Numbered from the stretch's first letter, positions 1 through 5,535 are shown. The stretch: 7,391 bases of DNA from an uncultured bacterium (GCA_937923585.1 CALDSM010000342.1:1-7391); one strand, 5' to 3'. Notes: generated from the letters alone by a model not told the origin. Program-made: numbers and translations.

Positions 1-674
1 CGGACGTGGGCAAGACCGAAATGTGGCACGTGCTGGAGGCCGACCCCGGTGCCGAGCTGGTGTGCGGCCTGGCACCGGGCACCACCCGCGAGTCCTTCAC
101 GGCGGCCGTGGCCGAAGGCCGCGTCGAAGCATGCATGACCCGCTTCCCGGCGCCGCCGGACACCTCGGTATTCGTTCCGGCAGGCACCGTCCACGCCATC
201 GGCGGCGGTATCCTGCTCGCCGAGATCCAGCAAAACAGCAACCTCACCTACCGCGTCCATGACTGGAACCGGGTGGATGACCGGGGCCAGCCCCGCGAAC
301 TGCACCTCGACAAGGCCATGGAGTCCATCAGCTTCCACTCCTCCCACGCCGGCCCGTCCGTCCCAACACCCTTCACCGCGGAGGGTCAGCACCGGGAACT
401 GCTCAGCATATGCCGCCATTTCGTCGCAGAGCGCACGCTGGTCTCCGGCCCCTGCCTCAGGCAGAAAGGCACCGGCTCCTTCCATCTCGTGGTCGCCGTG
501 AACGACAATATAACAGTGTTCGCTGGGAGCGCTGACATCCTTGCAGGCTCTTCCGTCCGGGTAAGTCTGCGCCGCGGCGCGACGGTCCTGGTACCCGGCA
601 GCGTCCCCGAATACACCCTTGAGGGCAAAGGGGCCGTACTGACCTACTACGTCCCCAAGACCGCCCAAGAATAA
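1..674 (+). CDS. manA: Mannose-6-phosphate isomerase, type I (5'-truncated)
   Basis: This is a zinc enzyme of the cytoplasm that interconverts mannose 6-phosphate and fructose 6-phosphate. The frame is open from base 3 (GAC GTG GGC AAG) and reads DVGKTEMW, the family's conserved internal motif, so the GTG at 6 is an internal valine codon and the true start lies off the contig. About 224 residues remain of a usual 310-330. Counting from that GTG, PAGTVHAIGGG at residues 58-68 carries the His (63) expected to be the last zinc ligand, followed by EIQQNSNLTYR and the Arg of YRVHDWNR. The remainder forms the C-terminal cupin-like part. The N-terminal zinc ligands are in the missing section. It ends at TAA 672-674, and the next gene starts 167 bases on behind its own promoter candidate, so the two are probably not one operon. 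Family assignment is confident; whether it serves mannose use or sugar-nucleotide supply cannot be told. Confidence 0.93.
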   Translation, partial: DVGKTEMWHVLEADPGAELVCGLAPGTTRESFTAAVAEGRVEACMTRFPAPPDTSVFVPAGTVHAIGGGILLAEIQQNSNLTYRVHDWNRVDDRGQPRELHLDKAMESISFHSSHAGPSVPTPFTAEGQHRELLSICRHFVAERTLVSGPCLRQKGTGSFHLVVAVNDNITVFAGSADILAGSSVRVSLRRGATVLVPGSVPEYTLEGKGAVLTYYVPKTAQE

Positions 675-710
675 TCCGAGGCCTCCTCCGCAACCGCCCT
701 CTGGCGCAGT

Positions 711-725
711 GTTCCATTTCGGAAC
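711..725. other. Short hairpin downstream of manA
   Basis: GTTCC and GGAAC are perfect 5-base arms around a 5-base loop, 37 bases after the manA stop. No T-run follows, so it is at best a weak or factor-dependent end point. It may be chance. Confidence 0.2.
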
Positions 726-739
726 GATCCACAACACCA

Positions 740-767
740 TTGCCCGCCAAAGCCACTTGGGTATAAC
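740..767 (+). promoter_or_regulatory. Candidate sigma-70-like promoter of the sigma/anti-sigma operon
   Basis: A -35-like TTGCCC (740-745; 4 of 6 to TTGACA) and a -10-like TATAAC (762-767; 5 of 6 to TATAAT) are separated by 16 bases. They lie in the one AT-rich island of the spacer. The expected transcript would begin near 774 and have a leader of about 70 bases before the ATG at 842. A housekeeping-type promoter would give a basal supply of sigma factor; autoregulation by the ECF factor cannot be judged from one site. Confidence 0.42.
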
Positions 768-781
768 ATTTTAATCATCTT

Positions 782-801
782 ATGCCAGTTGAGCGTGGCA
801 T
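782..801. promoter_or_regulatory. Inverted repeat in the sigma-gene leader
   Basis: ATGCCA (782-787) and TGGCAT (796-801) are perfect 6-base arms around an 8-base loop. The site lies between the promoter candidate and the ribosome binding site, so it could be an operator half-site pair or a leader hairpin. No regulator is identified. Confidence 0.3.
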
Positions 802-826
802 GTTTGTTTGATGTGAGGCTGACCTT

Positions 827-836
827 GGGGAAGGAA
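827..836 (+). promoter_or_regulatory. Ribosome binding site of the sigma gene, matching the downstream repeat core
   Basis: GGGGAAGGAA lies 5 bases before the ATG at 842. The 12 bases CTTGGGGAAGGA (824-835) recur exactly on the opposite strand in two copies of the downstream repeat (2783-2827 and 2912-2956). RNA from the + strand of the repeat would therefore be perfectly complementary to this site. See the findings for the regulatory hypothesis. Confidence 0.6.
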
Positions 837-841
837 ACAGC

Positions 842-1435
842 ATGCATCCTGCGGATGCGGACTTGATCATCGAATGCTTGGCGGGCGACACGGAGGCGTA
901 TGGGGCGCTGGTAAAGCGCTATCAGTCTGCCGTGTACGCCACCGCGTTCTACTATGCCGGCCGATACGGCGCGGCGGAGGACGTGGCCCAGGAGGCATTC
1001 TGGTCGGCCTACCGCAACCTGCGGGCGCTCAAGGACCCGAACCGGTTCGGACCGTGGCTTCGGGGAATCACAACGCGCACGGCGGCCAACTGGCTGCGCA
1101 AGCACATCGCGCGGGTGCATCGCGAAGCCCAAATGCCGCACCGGCGGCTGCTCTCCATTGAAGACGCACGCCGGGGACCGGAGGCGGCGCTGAACGCCGC
1201 CGAGCGGCAGGAACAGGTGCATGAGGCGATAGACGCACTGCCGGACCGGTACCGGCTTCCGGTGGTGCTTCGGTACATGCAAGAGTTGAGTTATGAGGAA
1301 ATCGCCCGGTTCACGGGGGATACGCCCGAGGAAATCCGGGCCATTCTCCACCGGGCCATGAACCAGTTGCGCGGGATGCTCGCGCAGCGAAACGTGTCGG
1401 AGGTTGAATTTCCGTGGCGTCGTGCGGGCAAGTAA
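842..1435 (+). CDS. ECF-family RNA polymerase sigma factor
   Basis: A 197-residue extracytoplasmic-function sigma factor, which directs RNA polymerase to a small regulon when freed from its anti-sigma factor. Region 2 spans about residues 22-90, with the region 2.2 signature around DVAQEAF (47-53) followed by FGPWLRGITTRTAANWLRK, which would recognise the -10 element. Region 4 spans about 126-178, with the helix-turn-helix in LSYEEIARFTGDTPEEIRAILHR read as two parts (LSYEEIARFTG, then TPEEIRAILHR). There is no region 1 or 3 and no extra C-terminal domain, as is normal for the class. The ATG at 842 is supported by GGGGAAGGAA ending 5 bases upstream. The gene overlaps the anti-sigma gene by 22 bases, the usual sign of a co-translated sigma/anti-sigma pair. 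The exact ECF subgroup is not assigned. Confidence 0.93.
   Translation: MHPADADLIIECLAGDTEAYGALVKRYQSAVYATAFYYAGRYGAAEDVAQEAFWSAYRNLRALKDPNRFGPWLRGITTRTAANWLRKHIARVHREAQMPHRRLLSIEDARRGPEAALNAAERQEQVHEAIDALPDRYRLPVVLRYMQELSYEEIARFTGDTPEEIRAILHRAMNQLRGMLAQRNVSEVEFPWRRAGK
1399..1403 (+). promoter_or_regulatory. Shine-Dalgarno site fixing the GTG start of the anti-sigma gene
   Basis: GGAGG, inside the end of the sigma coding sequence, lies 10 bases before GTG 1414. No nearer ATG or GTG in this frame has a better site, so the overlapping GTG start is preferred. Confidence 0.6.
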
Positions 1436-2694
1436 AGACCCTGTTCACGGCCTATCTCGACGGAGAGGCCGGCGGAGAGGAAAGGCTCGTTCTGGAACAG
1501 CACGTTCAGGAATGCGCGGAATGCCGCGGAACGCTTGAATCCGCCCGCGGCACAATGGCGTTTTTGCACGACACACTGTCTCCGGACCGGTTGCGCAAGG
1601 ACCTGGCACCGCAGGTCATGGCGCATCTGCCCGAGATGGACACGCCGCACGCGCTGAACCACGCCATGACCCAGCGCGCCAAGCATCCCGAGGAGCAGGG
1701 TGCCTTCGGCCATCTGCGCGCGTGGATTCCGGTGTTTGCACCGATGCTCGTGGTGGTGCTGGGAATGGTACTGTGGGGGTCGTGGTCCGCCAATCAGCCG
1801 GCGCCGGACCGGACGGCCGGCCTGGTGCTCCTGCAGCGCGGCACGGTGTCGAGCAGCACCGAGACGGCGCCCGCGCGGCGCGATGTGCATGCCAGCGACC
1901 CCGTCAGCGCGCGGGTTCGCTATGAAACAGGGCATGACGGCGGTCTTATTCTGGGGTTGGACGGCAATTCAGAAGTGCGCGTGTTTGCCGACTCACGGAT
2001 CAAGGTGTACGGCGCGAGAGAGTTCCGGCTGGAATCTGGCTCGGTTCATTGCAGCGTGGGCCAGGGGGAACGGTATTTCCGGGTCAGCACCCCGCACGGA
2101 CTGGTTACGGTGTTCGGAACGGTGTTCGGCGTCGAGGTGCTGGACGACGCGACCCGGGTGACCGTGATAAAGGGTGAAGTGCAGGTAGAGAACGAAAACA
2201 CCTTCACCGTGCTCGGGGACGGTGAACAAACACAGGTGGGGCACGAAACGAAGACGCTGGCCTGCAAGAAGGTCAGCGTCAGTGAACTGGTTGCCCGGGC
2301 CGAGACGCTGCGTCCGGAAACGGCGGCGGCCAGGGCTTTTCGCGCCAGACCGGAGGGACGCGCGCAGCGCCTCCTGCGGGCCGAACAGGTGTTCGTGGTG
2401 GAAACCAAACGGGCGCCGGTGAGCGAAATCCACCTCGAGTGGAAACCCGACCCGTTTGCGGCAAACCACGCGGGTTACGACCTGTACGTGTCAGACAACA
2501 ACATGCGCCCGTTGTTCAAGGCGCACGTCGAGCCGGATGCCTTCAACAACAAGACCGCCGACGATTACACGGTGCCGGTGCCGAATCCGGCGCTGCTCGC
2601 GGGCAACGGCGTGCTGCACATCAGCGTGCTGCCCGACTACACAACGGGCCTGATCGAAACTTCCTTCACGGAGGTCGCGGTCACCAGCCCCTGA
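1414..2694 (+). CDS. Zinc-finger/FecR transmembrane anti-sigma factor
   Basis: A 426-residue regulator expected to hold the upstream sigma factor at the membrane. Residues 1-55 form a zf-HC2/ZAS-type anti-sigma domain: C4, then H30, C34 and C37 in HVQECAEC (H-x3-C-x2-C), which would bind zinc and the sigma factor in the cytoplasm. A linker leads to one hydrophobic helix at about 104-124 (WIPVFAPMLVVVLGMVLW). Beyond it, about 158-275 is a FecR-type beta domain with VRVSTPHGLVTVFGTVFGVEV-like spacing (FRVSTPHG, then GTVFGVEV, then VIKGEVQV). A tail of about 90 residues (335-426) follows with no recognised domain. Translation probably starts at GTG 1414, 22 bases inside the sigma gene. Many FecR proteins partner a TonB-dependent receptor, but none is adjacent here. 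The function is inferred from domains and the gene pairing. Confidence 0.9.
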   Translation: MASCGQVKTLFTAYLDGEAGGEERLVLEQHVQECAECRGTLESARGTMAFLHDTLSPDRLRKDLAPQVMAHLPEMDTPHALNHAMTQRAKHPEEQGAFGHLRAWIPVFAPMLVVVLGMVLWGSWSANQPAPDRTAGLVLLQRGTVSSSTETAPARRDVHASDPVSARVRYETGHDGGLILGLDGNSEVRVFADSRIKVYGAREFRLESGSVHCSVGQGERYFRVSTPHGLVTVFGTVFGVEVLDDATRVTVIKGEVQVENENTFTVLGDGEQTQVGHETKTLACKKVSVSELVARAETLRPETAAARAFRARPEGRAQRLLRAEQVFVVETKRAPVSEIHLEWKPDPFAANHAGYDLYVSDNNMRPLFKAHVEPDAFNNKTADDYTVPVPNPALLAGNGVLHISVLPDYTTGLIETSFTEVAVTSP

Positions 2695-2749
2695 CCCTTT
2701 CCGACAGTTGAATCCGAAGAAACCCGGTCTTCATCAATCATGCCCTTCA

Positions 2750-2846
2750 GAGGCGGCGACGGGGGCGCGCGGCAGCACCACAACCATCTGCCTCACGTCA
2801 CTCCTTCCCCAAGAGTACCTGCTCTGCCAGCGCCACGTTCCGCCTC
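2750..2846. repeat. Hairpin element 1 with conserved 45-base core in its loop
   Basis: The core at 2783-2827 begins ACCATCTGCCTCACGTCAC and contains CTCCTTCCCCAAG. It is identical over 45 bases to the core of element 2. It lies largely in the loop of an imperfect stem: GAGGCGG (2750-2756) with CCGCCTC (2840-2846), GGCGC (2764-2768) with GCGCC (2830-2834), and GGCAG (2771-2775) with CTGCC (2824-2828). About 17-20 base pairs form in all. The transcribed strand is unknown. Confidence 0.75.
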
Positions 2847-2870
2847 ATTTGCCATTATTGCCATTCAACG

Positions 2871-2994
2871 GGTTTCCCAAAGAGAGAGGGCGGGTCCGCG
2901 GGGCGCAAGCCACCATCTGCCTCACGTCACTCCTTCCCCAAGAGTACCTGCTCTGCTGCGTCTTGGCGGCCCCCCTCTCTCGTTGCGGGAAACC
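2871..2994. repeat. Hairpin element 2 with conserved 45-base core in its loop
   Basis: The core at 2912-2956 is an exact copy of that at 2783-2827, starting 129 bases later. The enclosing stem has a different sequence: GGTTTCCC (2871-2878) pairs with GGGAAACC (2987-2994), GAGAGAGGG (2882-2890) with CCCTCTCTC (2973-2981), GGG (2892-2894) with CCC (2970-2972), and CCGC (2896-2899) with GCGG (2966-2969). That is about 24 base pairs with small bulges and a loop of about 66 bases. This is the strongest stem of the three. Confidence 0.8.
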
Positions 2995-3008
2995 GGCCGG
3001 ATTTCATC

Positions 3009-3110
3009 AGAGTAGCGCAGCGGCGGGACACCGCAAGGCATGCCATCTGCCTCACGCCCCCTTCCCCAAGACTATCTGCCAGCCTGCGCGCCGCGCGGCT
3101 GCGCTACTCT
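3009..3110. repeat. Hairpin element 3 with a diverged, shortened core
   Basis: The core at 3043-3080 matches the others in CCATCTGCCTCACG and CCTTCCCCAAGA but has lost about 2 bases before the C-rich run and 5 bases near its end (AGACTATCTGCCAG against AGAGTACCTGCTCTGCCAG). It starts 130 bases after core 2. The stem has a third, unrelated sequence: AGAGTAGCGCAGC (3009-3021) pairs perfectly over 13 bases with GCTGCGCTACTCT (3098-3110), with further GC pairs inside. Confidence 0.72.
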
Positions 3111-3121
3111 CCATTCGGATT

Positions 3122-3140
3122 CCCCCGCCCCCCGCCCGCC
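3122..3140 (-). other. C-run tract, possible G-quadruplex on the minus strand
   Basis: Runs of 5, 6, 3 and 2 C separated by single G occur just after hairpin element 3. The minus strand has the matching G-runs, which could form a two-layer G-quadruplex. This may simply be compositional. Confidence 0.25.
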
Positions 3141-3400
3141 TCCAATCGAATTGCCGTCATTGCGGGAACGTTTGCGGCGAAAAAGGAATGCATGAAATTG
3201 TTGGGTGATGTTGCCGGACGGTTGCGGGTCCCGGTAGTTTCACCGCACCCGCGAAGCAGGCAGACGCCAAAGACACCCGCATGTGAGAAACTGTTTTGCG
3301 TTGGACAGGGTCTGACTGAATAGATGGGTTCCATCGTGTGTTCCATGACGGGTACGCATGGTCGGCGCGCATCGTCGTGGGAAATGGCGGAAACACCGAG

Positions 3401-3424
3401 GCTGCACCGGTTTAGCACCGCAGC
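3401..3424 (+). promoter_or_regulatory. Bulged hairpin upstream of the lipoprotein gene
   Basis: GCTG (3401-3404) pairs with CAGC (3421-3424) and CGGT (3408-3411) with ACCG (3417-3420) around the 5-base loop TTAGC, with a 3-base bulge on the left. No T-run follows. It may be a leader structure about 85 bases before the start codon; the role is unknown. Confidence 0.25.
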
Positions 3425-3452
3425 GCATGATACTGTCAGGTCATTCTCTGAA

Positions 3453-3477
3453 ATTGGCACGCCAACCCCTTGCCAAT
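3453..3477. promoter_or_regulatory. Inverted repeat in the lipoprotein promoter area
   Basis: ATTGGC (3453-3458) and GCCAAT (3472-3477) are perfect arms 13 bases apart, and the left arm also forms the smaller palindrome TTGGCACGCCAA (3454-3465). It lies 32 bases before the ATG at 3510, so it could be an operator or leader hairpin. It looks at first like a sigma-54 site, but the spacing is wrong (see rejected items). Confidence 0.3.
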
Positions 3478-3496
3478 AAAGAAATATGCGGGGTCG

Positions 3497-3503
3497 TAAG
3501 GAG
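3497..3503 (+). promoter_or_regulatory. Shine-Dalgarno site deciding the lipoprotein start
   Basis: TAAGGAG lies 6 bases before ATG 3510. It falls after the in-frame ATG at 3486, which has no comparable site, so 3510 is chosen. That start also places the signal peptide correctly. Confidence 0.75.
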
Positions 3504-3509
3504 AAGAGT

Positions 3510-5354
3510 ATGTACGTTCATCCCATAGGACGGCATTCGGTTCTGATAGTGGCGGTACTTCTTGCAGCCGTTGCGGTGGGCGGATGCTCCGGAACAGTCC
3601 CGTTTGTCATTCCCAACCCCACATCCGTGGTACCAACGCCGACCGGGACGCCCTCGGTTCCTGGCGGGGGGGGTGGAACGGACCTTCTGGGTGCTTCCCC
3701 GGGCTCCCCGGGCATCGTGACCAGTCAAAATCCGGCGCTTCGGGCATTGGCTCTGGCAAACAGGTATGCAAATGTCACCATTGGCGGCTGCGTAAAGCCC
3801 GGTTCGGTGCCGGTTCCGGACATTACTAACACCCCGCTCGCCCAGGCACAGGGAACGCTGCTCCTGCAGGGATTCACAGTGGGAAACATCCGATGGGCCT
3901 ACAGTGCCACCGTCCCCCCGGGCAATGTAATCAGCCAGGACCCTGGGGCGGGGAAACTAGTCCAACCCGACACCCCGATAAACCTGTTGTGCTCCCTTGG
4001 GCCGCAACTGGCGGCCGTACCCGATGTGGCGGGCCGCCCGCAGGCGGAAGCGGAGGCGGCCATCACGGGGGCGGGATTTGCGGTGGACACGGTTGCCCAA
4101 GACTACCACGCCACCGTTCCGGCAGGCAGTGTAATCAGCCAAGACCCGACGGCGGGAACGCTCGCCCCTCCCGACACGGTGGTGAATCTGGTTGTTTCCC
4201 GGGGTCCGCAACCGGTGGCGGTGCCCGATGTGCTGGGCAAGACACAGCCGGACGCGGAAGCGGCCTTGGCGGGTGCAGGCCTTTCCCTGGGCAGCGTGGC
4301 GCAGGGTTCCAGCGGGACGGTGCCCGCCGGAAGCGTGATGAGCCAGAACCCGCCCCCCGGTTCCCTGGCGCTTCCAGGGAGCCCTGTGGACCTGGTCGTT
4401 TCACAGGGGCCGCAACCGGTGCCGGTTCCGAACATCGTGGGAAGAGCCCAATCGGACGCGCGGGCCACGATTACCGGTGCCGGGTTCTCCGTGGGGGCTG
4501 TGACGGAGGACTGGAGCGCGACGGTGCCCGCAGGCAGCGTGATCGGCCAGGACCCGGCCGCAGGCACGGTGATGATTCCGGGCACTGCGGTCAATTTCGT
4601 CGTCTCGAAGGGTCCTGCCCCCGTGCCGACACCCCATGTTGTCGGCATGAGCCAGACAAATGCCCAGACGGCCATCACCGGGGCGGGTCTGGCCGTGGGA
4701 ACAGTGACGCAGGAATACAGCGCGACCGTGGCGGAAGGCGGGGTCATCAGCCAAAGCCCGACAGGAGGGACCATGCTGACTCCCGGGTCTTTGGTGAACC
4801 TGGTGGTCGCAAAGTCAACCCTGTCGCTCTGCGACTATTATCCGTTTGCGGTCGGCAACAAATGGGTGACTGCGGCGAACAACGGCGTTAGCTCTGAAAT
4901 CACGGACTCCTTCATCATCAACGGGTGCCAGTGCTGGAAGTTCACGATCATAGACCATGCCGCTAACGACAACACCACGTTCACATATGCGGCCGAAACG
5001 GGCGGCTGGGTCTACAACTACAAGGTTCTTGACGACCTCTTCCTGCTTCCGGGAATAGCGGCCTCCGCACAGAAGCTTGCCCCCACATCCTTCAAGCCCG
5101 GTGATTCCATAACCACCACCTTCAACGGAACGACTTTCACCGTCACCACGGCAAAGGGCAAGTTGTCCGATTTCGTGTCAAATGTCAGCGCATGCCCCCT
5201 CGGCGATGTGCAGGACACGGTGGCGCTCAAACTGGGCAACTTTGTGGTGGTCGTCTTTGGCCGAAATCTGGGCCCCATCTACTACAATTACCTCACGTCC
5301 AGCGGGTTCTATTCGACAGTGTCCATCGTGGGCGGCTGCGGAGTTAACCAGTAA
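3510..5354 (+). CDS. Secreted lipoprotein with five PASTA repeats and unassigned C-terminal domain
   Basis: A 614-residue exported protein. Residues 1-25 are a lipoprotein signal: MYVHPIGRH, a hydrophobic stretch (VLIVAVLLAAVAV) and a VGGC lipobox, with Cys26 the probable lipid-attachment site. A Pro/Gly-rich linker follows to about residue 95. Five PASTA-like repeats follow at about 101-165, 169-233, 237-301, 305-369 and 373-437. The Pro opening each is at 103, 171, 239, 307 and 375, an exact 68-residue period. Each has VPxV..., GAGF/L, ATVPAGSVISQDP-like and VNLVVSxGP segments; the first is the most diverged. PASTA domains elsewhere bind peptidoglycan fragments, usually on serine/threonine kinases or penicillin-binding proteins; neither is fused here. 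Residues 438-614 form a further domain with YYPFAVGNKW near its start and Cys at 441, 473, 475, 562 and 610; I cannot name it. A cell-wall or envelope role is inferred. Confidence 0.85.
   Translation: MYVHPIGRHSVLIVAVLLAAVAVGGCSGTVPFVIPNPTSVVPTPTGTPSVPGGGGGTDLLGASPGSPGIVTSQNPALRALALANRYANVTIGGCVKPGSVPVPDITNTPLAQAQGTLLLQGFTVGNIRWAYSATVPPGNVISQDPGAGKLVQPDTPINLLCSLGPQLAAVPDVAGRPQAEAEAAITGAGFAVDTVAQDYHATVPAGSVISQDPTAGTLAPPDTVVNLVVSRGPQPVAVPDVLGKTQPDAEAALAGAGLSLGSVAQGSSGTVPAGSVMSQNPPPGSLALPGSPVDLVVSQGPQPVPVPNIVGRAQSDARATITGAGFSVGAVTEDWSATVPAGSVIGQDPAAGTVMIPGTAVNFVVSKGPAPVPTPHVVGMSQTNAQTAITGAGLAVGTVTQEYSATVAEGGVISQSPTGGTMLTPGSLVNLVVAKSTLSLCDYYPFAVGNKWVTAANNGVSSEITDSFIINGCQCWKFTIIDHAANDNTTFTYAAETGGWVYNYKVLDDLFLLPGIAASAQKLAPTSFKPGDSITTTFNGTTFTVTTAKGKLSDFVSNVSACPLGDVQDTVALKLGNFVVVVFGRNLGPIYYNYLTSSGFYSTVSIVGGCGVNQ
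3810..4820 (+). repeat. Tandem 204-base coding repeats (PASTA units)
   Basis: Five in-frame units of 204 bases encode the PASTA repeats. The units are diverged in DNA sequence but share recurring pieces such as GGGCCGCAACTGG/GGTCCGCAACCGG at the joints and GGCAGYGTRATCAGCCA-like stretches. The exact period indicates growth by internal duplication. Confidence 0.8.
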
Positions 5355-5535
5355 GGGCCGACAGCGGATGGAAAGCGGTGGGCGCGGCGCGGTGCCGCCG
5401 CAACTCCACAATTTTCCAAGAGCGCTTGACTCGGCCGCGTGATTTTCCGTGCCCCCACGGACCGCCAGATGCCAATGGTGGATGTGCCTGGCACGACATT
5501 CACACCCTGTGTGATTCCATGCTATTCGGTTCCGC
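5355..5535. terminator. Convergent intergenic gap with two weak hairpins
   Basis: The two flanking genes converge here. GCGGC (5384-5388) and GCCGC (5394-5398) form a small stem, possibly extended by GTGG (5378-5381) with CCAC (5406-5409), and a 4-T run (5413-5416) follows on the + strand. TCACAC (5500-5505) and GTGTGA (5509-5514) form a perfect 6-base stem with a 3-base loop, 22 bases past the stop of the minus-strand gene. Neither is a textbook terminator, and no gene is seen. Confidence 0.3.

Larger units (their letters stand above)
2695..3509. other. Long intergenic region with hairpin array; no convincing gene
   Basis: About 815 bases separate the anti-sigma gene from the lipoprotein gene. 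The first 420 bases hold three related hairpin elements, described separately. The second part (3111-3509) shows a C-rich tract at 3122-3140, a bulged hairpin at 3401-3424 and an inverted repeat at 3453-3477, and then the lipoprotein's ribosome binding site. Open frames here (for example 2708-3208 on + and 3104-3460 on -) have no recognisable protein features or credible starts. A short hairpin, GAAGA/TCTTC at 2716-2732, follows the anti-sigma stop but lacks a T-run. Confidence 0.6.

Noticed and set aside
647..1351. A 234-residue minus-strand frame opposite the sigma gene
   Set aside because: Antisense to a clear ECF sigma gene and across its promoter region, with no protein family features.
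2783..3080. CRISPR array
   Set aside because: Only three repeats, spacing about 130 bases, the third copy decayed, inter-core segments of about 85 bases that pair with each other across the core, and no cas gene.
2708..3208. A 166-residue open frame across the hairpin array with the peptide TICLTSLLPQEYLLC repeated twice
   Set aside because: The peptide repeat is only the DNA core read twice in frame (129 bases apart). The third copy is 130 bases away with internal deletions and falls out of register. There is a poor start (TTG) and no credible ribosome binding site; the pattern fits a structured repeat better than a protein.
3104..3460. A 118-residue open frame on the minus strand
   Set aside because: No recognisable motif, and it overlaps the stem of element 3 and the C-rich tract. 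It has no clear ribosome binding site, so it is probably chance.
3455..3475. Sigma-54 promoter before the lipoprotein gene (TGGCACG then CTTGCC)
   Set aside because: The GG and GC pairs are 14 bases apart rather than the required 10, so the -24/-12 geometry fails.
3486..3509. ATG at 3486 as the lipoprotein start
   Set aside because: It would place TAAGGAG inside the coding sequence and add charged residues before the signal peptide. ATG 3510 has the correctly spaced site.
3893..4891. A 332-residue open frame in another frame within the lipoprotein gene
   Set aside because: It is a shadow of the PASTA-repeat coding sequence; the real frame has a signal peptide, lipobox and five periodic domains.
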